Source: Rhodocyclales bacterium
GTDB lineage: Bacteria > Pseudomonadota > Gammaproteobacteria > Burkholderiales > Rhodocyclaceae
Reading direction: 5' to 3'
NCBI GenBank assembly: GCA_016235025.1
Contig: JACRMV010000001.1
Location: forward strand, 744,001-808,000
DNA length: 64,000 bases
Below the pieces are notes generated by a model. The model saw only the letters and a program-made list of their open reading frames with translations, made no database searches and was not told the DNA's origin. Position 1 is the stretch's first letter, and the number at the start of each line of letters is the position of its first letter. Made by a program: the position numbers and the translations under genes. Positions 38,931 through 49,167 of this stretch are shown here, piece by piece.

Positions 38931-40184
38931 TCACAACAGTTCTGAAAAAGGAATAAAACACACTGTATCACCACGCCGGATCGCCTGCTGCGGCGGATTA
39001 TCGACCAGGCCATCGGCCCAGGCGCAGGACGTCAGCACAGCGGAGCTCTGGCTGGCAAACAGGCTCGCGCCGCCATCGGCATCAATCCGGGCGCGCAAAA
39101 ATTCACGGCGCGGATCGCCCCGCCAGTCGAAATTCGCCCGCAGCGAAATGCCGCGCGGCGCGGTGACGCCCGCCCCCTGCATTCTCAGGATCACCGGCCG
39201 CACCAGCATGACGAAGGTGACGAAACTCGATACCGGATTGCCGGGCAGACCGATGAAAACCGCCGCGTTATTTTCCGCTGCCATGTCATATTCCGCAGTA
39301 TTCGCCGTCGTACCCGCGCCGACTTTTCTTACATGACCAAACGCCAGCGGCTTGCCCGGCTTGATCGCGATCTGCCATAGGTCGAGCGCGCCTTCGGCTT
39401 CCACCGCCGGCTTGACATGGTCTTCCTCGCCGACCGAAACGCCGCCGCTGGTGAGGATCAAATCATTTTCCTGCGCCGCTTCGCGCAACGCGGCGCGTGT
39501 CGCGGCGAGATTGTCCGGCACGATGCCGAGATCGGCCACGTCGCAGCCGAGGTTTTCCAGCAGCGCGCGCAAGGTGAAACGATTGGAGTTGTAGATGCCG
39601 CCGGGTTTCAGCGCCTCGCCCGGCATCGCCAGTTCGTCGCCGGTGGAAAACAAGGCCACGCGCAAGCGGCGGAATACCGTGAGTTCCGCCGCGCCGACCG
39701 AGGCCGCCAGCCCGAGCTGCGCCGGGCCAAGGCGCGTTCCGGCCGCCAGCACCTCGCTGCCGGCCGTGATGTCCTCGCCACGGCGACGAAGCCATTCGCC
39801 GGGGCGCGGCAGATGGTTGATGATGACGGCATCGTCTTCACGGAGGCACAGCTCCTGCATCACGATGGCGTCTGCGCCAGGCGGAACCGGTGCGCCGGTG
39901 AAAATCCGTGCCGCCGTGCCGGGTGTCAACGTATGTCCGACACTGCCGGCCGGGATGCGCTGGGCGATATTCAGCCGCGTACCCACCGCCGGCACGTCGG
40001 CGACGCGCAGCGCATAGCCATCCATCGAGCTGTTATCGAGCGGCGGCACGTCGATGATCGAGCGCAGCGATTCAGCCAGCACGCGGCCGCGCGCCATTAC
40101 AGCCGGCACGCAGTCCGTTTCCGCAACGGCCGCCACATTCGCCAGCAGGCGCTGCAGCGCCTCGTCAAAGCTCAACATGTTCAT
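38931..40184 (-). CDS. moeA2: Molybdopterin molybdenumtransferase MoeA (copy 2)
   Basis: A 417-residue MoeA paralogue, less typical than copy 1: IDVPPLDNSSMDGYALR, GTAARIFTGAPVPPGADAIVMQE, RRRGEDI, FSTGDEL, YNSNRFTLRALLENLGCDV, TSGGVSVGEEDHVK, KPGKPLAFG and FIGLPGNPVSSFVTF. Between KPLAFG and FIGLPGNP there is an extra loop of about 27 residues starting HVRKVGAGTTA, which a repeat copy encodes. It overlaps mobB by 4 bases. Two MoeA copies may separate molybdate insertion for different cofactors, or one may be redundant. Confidence 0.94.
   Translation of the reverse strand: MNMLSFDEALQRLLANVAAVAETDCVPAVMARGRVLAESLRSIIDVPPLDNSSMDGYALRVADVPAVGTRLNIAQRIPAGSVGHTLTPGTAARIFTGAPVPPGADAIVMQELCLREDDAVIINHLPRPGEWLRRRGEDITAGSEVLAAGTRLGPAQLGLAASVGAAELTVFRRLRVALFSTGDELAMPGEALKPGGIYNSNRFTLRALLENLGCDVADLGIVPDNLAATRAALREAAQENDLILTSGGVSVGEEDHVKPAVEAEGALDLWQIAIKPGKPLAFGHVRKVGAGTTANTAEYDMAAENNAAVFIGLPGNPVSSFVTFVMLVRPVILRMQGAGVTAPRGISLRANFDWRGDPRREFLRARIDADGGASLFASQSSAVLTSCAWADGLVDNPPQQAIRRGDTVCFIPFSELL
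39304..39327 (-). repeat. Interspersed 24-bp repeat copy inside moeA copy 2
   Basis: 20 of 24 bases match; in frame as RKVGAGTTA within a loop that copy 1 and typical MoeA proteins lack or have shorter. Confidence 0.8.
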
Positions 40185-40690
40185 TTGAATCCCTGGTGTC
40201 GTAGTATGAAATCAAGAATGGCGTCATGGTCGTTGAGGCTCATCACTGGCAGGTTGGTTTCCAGGGCAAGTTCATCCGGCGCATCGGTCGCCACCGCGAC
40301 CAGCGTTTCGATCTCGCTGGCCACGATCAGCGGCTTGCCCAGCGCCACGCGATGCACCACCATTTTTGGAATCGGCACATGCTTGAAGCCTTCGACCAGT
40401 ACCAGGTCGCAGTCCGAAAAGCGCGCCAGCTGTTCATCAAGCGAGGGTTCAGGCGTGCCGCGCAACTCGTGCATCAACACCCAGCGTTGATCGGAAACCA
40501 GCAACACCTCGCTGCAACCGGCCTCGCGCAGGCGATAGGAATCCTTGCCGGGGTGGTCGATATCGAAATGATGGTGTGCGTGCTTGACCAGCGACACCTT
40601 GAGGCCATGCGCCACGAAACGGGGAATCAAAGCCTCCAGCAGCGTGGTTTTACCCGAGCCGGAATAGCCGGCAAGACCGAAGACTTTCAT
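40181..40690 (-). CDS. mobB: Molybdopterin-guanine dinucleotide biosynthesis adapter MobB
   Basis: A 169-residue P-loop GTPase: VFGLAGYSGSGKTTLLEALIP (Walker A), VKHAHHHFDIDHPGKDSYRLREAG, and DLVLVEGFKHVPIPKMVVHR, all diagnostic of MobB. It assists attachment of nucleotides to the molybdenum cofactor. Start 40690 overlaps the end of the ATP-grasp gene by 4 bases (ATGA). Confidence 0.94.
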   Translation of the reverse strand: MKVFGLAGYSGSGKTTLLEALIPRFVAHGLKVSLVKHAHHHFDIDHPGKDSYRLREAGCSEVLLVSDQRWVLMHELRGTPEPSLDEQLARFSDCDLVLVEGFKHVPIPKMVVHRVALGKPLIVASEIETLVAVATDAPDELALETNLPVMSLNDHDAILDFILRHQGFK

Positions 40691-42006
40691 TGCACTTCCT
40701 CGGCCGTCTTTGCGCATGGCACCACCAGCACCGGCGCGAAACCGCCGCCAGGAGTGCGGAAATTGGTTGTCTGCCCCTGCCACAACCGCGCCGCAACGAG
40801 CTGGACATGGCCGGCATAGACATAGGTGCGCAGATCGAGCTTGAGCTCGACACTCTGGTCATCCTGCTGCAACGTGCGCTGCGAAGGCGGCACCAGCGCC
40901 TGGGCCACATAGTCGCCGGCGATGATCTCGTCGAAAACCCGGCGCGTCAGCTTGTCGCCGCGATAGGTGGCCTTCGAGCCATAGCCTGCTACCGGCTTGA
41001 AGAACAGTTGCCGCCGCCGCGCCCAGAAATCGTCGGCCTGCCCTGCCGTCACGGCTTCGGTGCGCGGGATGGCCGCCGCAAGCAGGGTGCGCGTCGGCGC
41101 GTCGACACTCCAGGCCGCAAGTTGCGCGTCATCGCACAAGGCGACCAGATTGCGCTTGTCGGCGAACAGCGCATGGGCACGCGGATGCGGCGTGATCGCT
41201 ACGACATCGGCGAGATACGCCTCGCGCAAGACCCGATGCCGCGGCTCCTCGAAATAAAAGTCGGTGAGCCGGTTGTAGACCAGGTCGATGCGCGCCTCGC
41301 CGTGCCAGAGCGCACCGTCGCGCAGGCTCAACTCGGCCGGATCGGCAATCACGGCATGGAGGCCCGCGGCTTCGAACAGGCGTTGAAACAATACGAACTC
41401 GGGGTAAAGGTACTGATCGTGCGGGGCGTCATCGACGATGGCGACGGTTCGTAAAAACTCGGCGCTAGCACTACGGCGATGGTGCGCACAAAAGCGCGCC
41501 CACTCGTTGCGAAACATGTCGAGGAACAGGTGTTCGGGTGTATCGACGGCAAGCTCGCCGGGCAAAAGTGCCTGCACTTCGTCGCAGCAGGCTTTTTGCG
41601 CCCGTTCCAACAATGCGTTGAGCAAGCCGCCGCCGGCGTTGGTGTTGATTTCGATCAGTTGCGGCCCGGCCGCGCCCAAGTGAAAATCGTAACCGAAGAA
41701 CACGCCCAGCGGCCCCGGCTCATGGCGCGCAATTTGCGGCGCGCGGGCCAATGCCTGTGCCTGGTACGCAGGCAGCGCGGCGATGCGTTCAACTGCCGCC
41801 ACCAGCGCGGCCATGCGCGCAATGTGCGCCTCGCCGACGAAAACCATCGACTGGGAAAACAGATGCGGCCGCGCAACCAGCACCTCCTCATGAAACGACG
41901 GACTCACGCGTGCGAGCTCTGTCGTGAGCCGCTCGCTATCAAGAGAAACGCAGCGGCAGTCGGCGTTCAGTTGCTGCGCCCGGACGATGCAGTCGTGATC
42001 ATTCAT
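40687..42006 (-). CDS. Conserved protein with ATP-grasp-like fold, function unknown
   Basis: A 439-residue protein. LIEINTNAGGGLLNALL resembles the substrate/Mg-binding edge of ATP-grasp ligases, and DKRNLVALCDDA plus FFKPVAGYGSKATYRGDK resembles the nucleotide-binding lysine region. The order suggests an ATP-grasp or glutathione-synthetase-like enzyme joining an amine to a carboxylate; the substrate is unknown. It overlaps dinG upstream (8 bases) and mobB downstream (4 bases), so it is cotranslated in the molybdenum cofactor block. RRSASAEFLRT at mid-protein coincides with a diverged repeat copy at 41454-41477. Confidence 0.72.
   Translation of the reverse strand: MNDHDCIVRAQQLNADCRCVSLDSERLTTELARVSPSFHEEVLVARPHLFSQSMVFVGEAHIARMAALVAAVERIAALPAYQAQALARAPQIARHEPGPLGVFFGYDFHLGAAGPQLIEINTNAGGGLLNALLERAQKACCDEVQALLPGELAVDTPEHLFLDMFRNEWARFCAHHRRSASAEFLRTVAIVDDAPHDQYLYPEFVLFQRLFEAAGLHAVIADPAELSLRDGALWHGEARIDLVYNRLTDFYFEEPRHRVLREAYLADVVAITPHPRAHALFADKRNLVALCDDAQLAAWSVDAPTRTLLAAAIPRTEAVTAGQADDFWARRRQLFFKPVAGYGSKATYRGDKLTRRVFDEIIAGDYVAQALVPPSQRTLQQDDQSVELKLDLRTYVYAGHVQLVAARLWQGQTTNFRTPGGGFAPVLVVPCAKTAEEVQ
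41454..41477 (+). repeat. Diverged interspersed repeat copy in the ATP-grasp-like gene
   Basis: 19 of 24 bases match; on the gene strand it reads RRSASAEFL, the same peptide type seen in other frames of the repeat. Confidence 0.5.
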
Positions 42007-43972
42007 CCGCTAATTTTACAGCTGCAGCGGATGCGGCAAAAAAGGCTTCAACCTCGCCCGCCTCGCGCGTGCGGCGCATCGGCGGCAACGCCTGCCAGAC
42101 CGTGCGGCCATACGGCTTGGCGGTCAGGCGCGGGTCACAGATCATCAACACGCCACGATCGGTTTCGTCGCGGATCAGCCGCCCGGCGCCCTGCTTCATG
42201 TTGATCACGGTGCGCGGCAACTGGTATTCCATGAACGGGTTGCGGCCCGCCTGGCGCAGGCGATCGATGCGCGCCGCCAGCACCGGGTCGTCGGGCGGAG
42301 CGAACGGCAGCTTGTCGATCACCACCAGCGAGAGCGCCTTACCGCGCACATCGACGCCTTCCCAGAAGCTCTGGCTGGCCACCAGGATTGCGTTGCCGAG
42401 GACACGGAAGCGATCGAGCAATTCGCTTTTCGAGCTTTCGCCCTGCATCAGCAGCGGCAGCGCCCGTTCCTCAGCAGCCAGCTTCTCCTGCAGCAACTCG
42501 CGGATGCGGCGCATCGCGCGCAGGCTGGTGCACAGCACGAAGGAGCCATGACCCGCCGCGCCCGCCGCACGCAGCGCCGGCCACGCTGCCTCGACCACGG
42601 CCTCGGCATAGAACGGGCTGTTCGGATCGGGCATGCCGTGCGGCGCGTAGAGCAAGGCATTTTGCGAATAATCGAAAGGGCTGCCCCACAGTGCGGTCGC
42701 CGCCTCGGTCAGCCCAAGTTCGTTGCAGTAATGGGAAAAATTGTTGCCGACGGCGAGCGTCGCCGAAGTAAAAATCCAGGCCCGGGGGTGACCTTCCATT
42801 TGCCGCCGGAAGATCGGTGCGACATCGAGCGGCGTCAGGTTCAGCGCCAGCGCCTGGGAGAACGCCTCCAGCCATTTGACGGCGACATCCTGCTCTCCGG
42901 GCGCACCGCCGTTTCTCCAGCGCAGCAGGCGCGCCACCAGTTCCTGCGCCCGCGCCAGGCAATTCGCCAGGCCCTCGCCACGCTCGGCCTGGGTTTCGAG
43001 GTGACGGGCGAGTTCCTGCAACGCCTGCTGCACGGCATCCAGCGCAGCGCCGAAGAGCGGATCGCCTTCGACCTGCGCGCCGGGCAGGCGCAGATTTTCG
43101 CCCTTGACCGCCAGCCGCAGATCGCGCGCCGTCTTGTCCAGCGCCGTGGCGGCGTCCTGCAGGGGGGTGTAGTCCTTGCAACTGGCGAGACCCTCGCTGC
43201 GTGCATCGCGCGCCAGCTCAATCAGTTGCGAGGTCGACAGACTCTCGCCGAAAAACAGACCGGCCACTTCCGGCAACTGGTGCGCCTCGTCGAAGATCAC
43301 CGCGTTGCAGGCCGGCAGCAGCTCGCCCATGCCCTCGTCCTTGAGCATGACGTCGGCAAAAAACAGGTGGTGGTTGACCACCACCACATCGGCCATCTGC
43401 GCATTCTGGCGTGCGGCAAGGACGAAACAATCCTTCACGTTCGGGCATTCCTGGCCGAGGCAGTTCTCGCGCGTCGAGGTGGCCACGTTCCAGGCCGCCG
43501 ATTCCTCCGGCACGTCGCTGCACTCGGCCTTGTCACCGGTTTTGGTGCGCTCGGCAAAGCGCGCGATCTTGCGCAGATGGGCGGCTTCTTCGCGGCTCGC
43601 CAGCCGCCCGGTGGTCAGCGCACGTTCGAGGTGATAGGGACAGACGTAATTGGCGCGGCCCTTGAGCAGCGCGATCGTGGCGCCGATCTTGAGCGCGGCG
43701 CGCACCGTCGGCAGGTCGCGGTTGAACAGCTGATCCTGCAAGGTCTTGGTGCCAGTGGACACAATCACCTTGCCGCCCGAGAGCAGCGCTGGCACGAGAT
43801 AGGCGAAAGTCTTGCCGGTGCCGGTGCCGGCCTCGGCCACCAGCGCGGTATTGCCCGCCATCGCGGCGGCAATCTGCTGCGCCATTTCAAGTTGCTGCGG
43901 CCGCGGACGAAAGCCGGGAATGGCAGCGGCAAGCGGCCCATCGGAGGCAAAAAGGCGGTCGAAATCAGGCAT
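41999..43972 (-). CDS. DinG-family ATP-dependent DNA helicase (YoaA-like)
   Basis: A 657-residue XPD-like superfamily 2 helicase. Walker A is VAEAGTGTGKTFAYLVPALLSG, motif II FDEAHQ, with a cysteine-rich iron-sulfur insertion (NYVCPYH...AECSD...CLGQECPNVKDCF) and C-terminal motifs SQSFWEGVDVRGKALSLVVIDKLPF and QGAGRLIRDETDRGVL. It unwinds DNA in repair of stalled forks or R-loops. First gene of the minus-strand block that continues into the molybdenum cofactor genes. Confidence 0.92.
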   Translation of the reverse strand: MPDFDRLFASDGPLAAAIPGFRPRPQQLEMAQQIAAAMAGNTALVAEAGTGTGKTFAYLVPALLSGGKVIVSTGTKTLQDQLFNRDLPTVRAALKIGATIALLKGRANYVCPYHLERALTTGRLASREEAAHLRKIARFAERTKTGDKAECSDVPEESAAWNVATSTRENCLGQECPNVKDCFVLAARQNAQMADVVVVNHHLFFADVMLKDEGMGELLPACNAVIFDEAHQLPEVAGLFFGESLSTSQLIELARDARSEGLASCKDYTPLQDAATALDKTARDLRLAVKGENLRLPGAQVEGDPLFGAALDAVQQALQELARHLETQAERGEGLANCLARAQELVARLLRWRNGGAPGEQDVAVKWLEAFSQALALNLTPLDVAPIFRRQMEGHPRAWIFTSATLAVGNNFSHYCNELGLTEAATALWGSPFDYSQNALLYAPHGMPDPNSPFYAEAVVEAAWPALRAAGAAGHGSFVLCTSLRAMRRIRELLQEKLAAEERALPLLMQGESSKSELLDRFRVLGNAILVASQSFWEGVDVRGKALSLVVIDKLPFAPPDDPVLAARIDRLRQAGRNPFMEYQLPRTVINMKQGAGRLIRDETDRGVLMICDPRLTAKPYGRTVWQALPPMRRTREAGEVEAFFAASAAAVKLADE

Positions 43973-44029
43973 GGCGGGCGCGGCATGGTAGCACGCCTGA
44001 ACACTCAGACCCTGGGGCGGGATGCGCCA

Positions 44030-44053
44030 AAAAGTCGGTGCTGGCGCTACGGC
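44030..44053 (+). repeat. Interspersed 24-bp repeat copy in the dinG-katG gap
   Basis: 21 of 24 bases match, AAAAGTC orientation. It lies just upstream of the OxyR-type site. Confidence 0.78.
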
Positions 44054-44076
44054 ACATCCCGGGCGGAATCCACACT

Positions 44077-44113
44077 ATAGAGTTTGGCTATTGAATAGAT
44101 AATAAAAATCAAT
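44077..44113 (+). promoter_or_regulatory. OxyR-type binding site upstream of katG
   Basis: Four tetranucleotides lie at exact 7-base spacing: ATAG (44077), CTAT (44088), ATAA (44099) and CAAT (44110). The OxyR consensus is ATAG-N7-CTAT-N7-ATAG-N7-CTAT, giving 14 of 16 defined bases. A promoter follows directly, fitting peroxide activation of katG. Confidence 0.75.
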
Positions 44114-44142
44114 TTTACAAATAATGGCCAAGTTTCTACCAT
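44114..44142 (+). promoter_or_regulatory. Candidate katG promoter
   Basis: TTTACA (44114-44119), a 17-base spacer and TACCAT (44137-44142) directly downstream of the OxyR-type site. The remaining leader to the ATG is about 130 bases, with no further feature recognised. Confidence 0.5.
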
Positions 44143-44272
44143 TCACTTCGTAGCAAGAAATAAAGGAAAACCCAATGCGTTCCACATCCCTTTCCTACCC
44201 GTCGGCACTGGAGTTCTTGATTCTCTTCTATGCTGAAGTTGCACTTGCGTATTGATCAACCCCACCTGATAA

Positions 44273-46468
<2,196 letters not shown>

Positions 46469-46505
46469 TCCCGCTACGGCAAACTGAAATACGCCTTGCG
46501 CATAC

Positions 46506-46540
46506 ACAACCCGCTCCCGCCCCGGGCGCGGGTTGTTTTT
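46506..46540 (+). terminator. Intrinsic terminator after katG
   Basis: ACAACCCGC pairs with GCGGGTTGT around a 13-base GC-rich loop, followed by TTTT, 38 bases after the katG stop. Confidence 0.85.
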
Positions 46541-46544
46541 CATA

Positions 46545-47339
46545 TCAAGGCAGTGCCTCAACTTGCAACAAAAGTCGGCGCTGGCGGGACGCCGAATGCG
46601 TGCCATGGCGGGCGATTCCCGCCGTATCGCCGCGCTCCTCGCTGCTCGAGGCGCCGAGTTCCATCCATTCACCCAGTCGTCCGCTGACGGTGGTGAACAA
46701 GCGCATCACATTGACCGAATCCGGCAGCGACCCGGCGCTGGCGTCGACCGGGCTGATCTCCAGCGTCACCCGCTCGCCGTCGAGATGCGGCACGGCGACG
46801 AAGCCGGTACCCAAATCGCGCTGCACCAGGCTTTCCGCAACGATGACCCCGGCCGGCGTCAGCACCACCTGACGCAGCGGCAACAGCAGCGACTGGCCGA
46901 CGAAAATCGAGGCCTGGCCATCTTCGATGGTCTGCACTTCCTGCTGCGTGGTGCTGCGGTTGCGACGTTCGGACTGATAGGCATGCGCCGTGGCTGTCGT
47001 TCCCGGCGCTCCGGCGCCGAGCACAACCCGTCCGGAGAAGCTCGCACCCGTTGCATCTTCCGCACGTTCGCCTTCCTGCCGGACACGGATCACCAGCCGC
47101 CGTGGCGGCGTATCGAGGGCAGCGACGAGCCTCCGTATCTCCGCCTGATTACGCGGCGAAGCGCGCAGGAACAGCATGTCATTGACGCCGCTGAGCGCCC
47201 CGCCCGCCTCGACGAAAGGCATCAGTTGCGGCAACACCTGCCCGGCGCGCCGGTGCTGCAAGCTGATCACCTCCAGCGGCTGCGCCAGCGCCGTCGATGT
47301 CCACAACAGCAGAAGTACAAATGGCACTGGCCATTTCAT
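46545..47339 (-). CDS. Short secretin-like protein (N-domain plus secretin-core fragment)
   Basis: A 264-residue exported protein: signal peptide MKWPVPFVLLLLWTSTALA, then an N-domain (PLEVISLQHRRAGQVLPQLMPFV...VNDMLFLRASPRNQAEIRRLVAALDTPPRRLVIRVRQ) typical of type II/III secretion secretins. A region with QTIEDGQASIFVGQSLLLPL and GFVAVPHLDGERVTLEISP resembles part of the secretin domain. It is much shorter than real secretins, so it probably forms no channel alone. The last residues (SASRQRRLLLQVEALP) are encoded through a repeat copy. It overlaps the hydrolase gene by 4 bases. Confidence 0.75.
   Translation of the reverse strand: MKWPVPFVLLLLWTSTALAQPLEVISLQHRRAGQVLPQLMPFVEAGGALSGVNDMLFLRASPRNQAEIRRLVAALDTPPRRLVIRVRQEGERAEDATGASFSGRVVLGAGAPGTTATAHAYQSERRNRSTTQQEVQTIEDGQASIFVGQSLLLPLRQVVLTPAGVIVAESLVQRDLGTGFVAVPHLDGERVTLEISPVDASAGSLPDSVNVMRLFTTVSGRLGEWMELGASSSEERGDTAGIARHGTHSASRQRRLLLQVEALP
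46570..46593 (+). repeat. Interspersed 24-bp repeat copy at the 3' end of the secretin-like gene
   Basis: 22 of 24 bases match; the gene reads it as SASRQRRLLL, just before its stop. Confidence 0.85.
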
Positions 47340-48328
47340 GAAACATCCTCCGCCGCCAGCAGAAAATCACGCACCACGGTGATCTGCTCCTCGCTCATCA
47401 ACCACGGCGCATGCCCGACGCCGGGGAATTCCACCACCTGTAGCGGCGGCCCGCTCTCCTGCATGCGGCGTACCGTGTCCGCCGTCAGCAGATCGGAATC
47501 CTCGCCGCGCAGCACCAGCACCGGGCAGCGCACCTGGTCCCAGATCGACCACAGGGCGATGCCGAAAAAATCGGCCGTGAACTTCGTGTCATCACTACCC
47601 TTGCCCTGCATCGCCTCGATGATTGCGGGATCCCATCCGAGACGAAAGCCGCCCGACTCCAGTTCGGAAACACTGTGGCGCGTAACTTCACGCCACTGCT
47701 CGTCGCTGATCGGGCCAAAGCTGGCGCAAGCCTCACGCAGATACTGTTCGGCCACGGCCAGATTCTCGAAGTGGGAAGGCCCGTTGCCATGCGCGCCTTT
47801 CAGCCGCCGCAAGGCGCTCCACGGCACCATCGGGCCGACGTCGTTGAGTACCAGGCGACGAATCGGCGAACCTTCGCGCGCCGCCAGCAGCATGCCGATC
47901 AGACCGCCCATCGAGGTGCCAACCCAGTCGACCTGCCGCAGGTCCAGGTACGATGCATCCTGCTGGCCGAAGAAGCGTCGCCAGCCCCTGGCCGGCGACA
48001 CAAGCCGGCGAACCGCTGTCAGGCGGGCGATCAATGCTGCCGCATCCGACTGATACAGTGAAAAGCCATAATCTTCGCCATGCTCCAGCCAGTCGCTCCT
48101 GCCGCGCCCGACCACATCCATGCAGGCGACGCGGAAATGGAGCGAAAGCGCCGCCGCCAGCGCATCGAAATCGCGGCTGTTGCGCGTCAGGCCATGCACG
48201 CAAAGGACGATCCGGCTGGCCTCCTCGTCGCCCCATTCGGTGTAGGCGACCTCGTGGAAGCCGTGCGGATCGAGGGCGGAGAAACGCTGCAATTTTGGTT
48301 GAGATCGCATAAGTCCCGACATGCCCAT
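47336..48328 (-). CDS. Alpha/beta hydrolase
   Basis: A 330-residue alpha/beta hydrolase: oxyanion region VLCVHGLTRNSRDFDALAAAL, nucleophile elbow WVGTSMGGLIGMLLAA (serine), an acid in LRGEDSDLL, and the catalytic histidine in FPGVGHAPWLM. Likely an esterase; the substrate is unknown. It is translationally coupled to the secretin-like gene (ATGA). Upstream are two tandem repeat copies. Confidence 0.88.
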   Translation of the reverse strand: MGMSGLMRSQPKLQRFSALDPHGFHEVAYTEWGDEEASRIVLCVHGLTRNSRDFDALAAALSLHFRVACMDVVGRGRSDWLEHGEDYGFSLYQSDAAALIARLTAVRRLVSPARGWRRFFGQQDASYLDLRQVDWVGTSMGGLIGMLLAAREGSPIRRLVLNDVGPMVPWSALRRLKGAHGNGPSHFENLAVAEQYLREACASFGPISDEQWREVTRHSVSELESGGFRLGWDPAIIEAMQGKGSDDTKFTADFFGIALWSIWDQVRCPVLVLRGEDSDLLTADTVRRMQESGPPLQVVEFPGVGHAPWLMSEEQITVVRDFLLAAEDVS

Positions 48329-48358
48329 AGAGTGCCATCATTTGGCGCCCGATGACAG

Positions 48359-48382
48359 AAAAGTCGGCGCTGGCAAGACGGC
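48359..48382 (+). repeat. Interspersed 24-bp repeat copy, first of a tandem pair
   Basis: 23 of 24 bases match. Intergenic, 61 bases before a second copy in the same orientation. Confidence 0.9.
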
Positions 48383-48419
48383 AAAGAGCGAAGAAGGATC
48401 ACCGGCTTTCAGCGCAGCT

Positions 48420-48443
48420 AAAAGCCGGCGCCGGTGACACGGC
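48420..48443 (+). repeat. Interspersed 24-bp repeat copy, second of a tandem pair
   Basis: 20 of 24 bases match, same orientation as the copy at 48359. Confidence 0.78.
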
Positions 48444-48499
48444 AAAAGGCGCATGGCCAATATTTCAGGCCAGCATGCCCTCGCGTGCAGGCAGTGACT

Positions 48500-48997
48500 T
48501 CATCCGGCCCATGGACAGACTGCCAGGCCAGCCAGATATTCACCCGCCAGGCAATCCTCCACGCCGCCCTCGATACAGTGCACCGGCACCGAGAGCATCA
48601 AGTTGAAAGGCAGCGCAAAATTCTCCACCGTCCGGCCGGCCGCATCGCGATAAGCGCCGTCGGCATCCGGCCCCGTCGCCTGCAAACGCTCGCGCAGCGG
48701 CGCCAGCGAAGCGGCATAACCCAGCACCGGTTTGCCCAGCGCCAGCGCGTAGCCGATCTCGACGCAGGTTCCCGAATCCGGCTCGGCGCCGCGAAACGGG
48801 TTGAGGTTGGCGACCACGGCATCGGCCGCATTCAGGAGTTGCAGGTTGTTGCGAAAAATCGCCGCCGCCGTGGCGGCCTCGCCGTCCAGCGGAATCAGGG
48901 CGATGTGGCCGAGCCCGTGGCACAGTGCGCGAACCTGTTCCGCCCACTGGAAGGCATCAAGACGAAACACATCGGGGCCGGCGAAATAGAGCTTCAT
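48500..48997 (-). CDS. Nucleoside 2-deoxyribosyltransferase-like protein
   Basis: A 165-residue Rossmann-like protein starting MKLYFAGPDVF. LNAADAVVANLNPFRGAEPDSGTCVEIGYALALGKPVLGY holds the Asp and catalytic Glu pattern of the family, which exchanges nucleobases on deoxyribose or hydrolyses deoxynucleoside monophosphates. Start 48997 matches the first strand; an upstream frame adds eight Arg/Gly-rich residues. It may act in nucleotide salvage or sanitation. Confidence 0.85.
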   Translation of the reverse strand: MKLYFAGPDVFRLDAFQWAEQVRALCHGLGHIALIPLDGEAATAAAIFRNNLQLLNAADAVVANLNPFRGAEPDSGTCVEIGYALALGKPVLGYAASLAPLRERLQATGPDADGAYRDAAGRTVENFALPFNLMLSVPVHCIEGGVEDCLAGEYLAGLAVCPWAG

Positions 48998-49040
48998 GCC
49001 GGACCTGCCACGCCGCCACACATACCGCGCCTCGAATCTC

Positions 49041-49064
49041 GCCGCATCACCCGCACCGACTTTT
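49041..49064 (-). repeat. Diverged interspersed repeat copy upstream of the deoxyribosyltransferase gene
   Basis: 19 of 24 bases match, with the CCGACTTTT end intact; intergenic. Confidence 0.6.
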
Positions 49065-49167
49065 GTTGCATCCTGAAAATCTCATCTCATTACCCGGCTT
49101 CCGGCGCAATCAGCGTCCCGGCCTCGGGTCAGACTGGCATTGACCCAGTCGGCGGAGGGCCACTCCA

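Noticed and set aside
42548-44080. 510-codon plus-strand frame opposite dinG
   Set aside because: Antisense to all conserved helicase motifs; no start signal.
48359-48443. Possible CRISPR array from the repeated 24-mers
   Set aside because: Only two copies here, with 37 bases between, and scattered copies elsewhere in genes; no regular spacing or cas genes.
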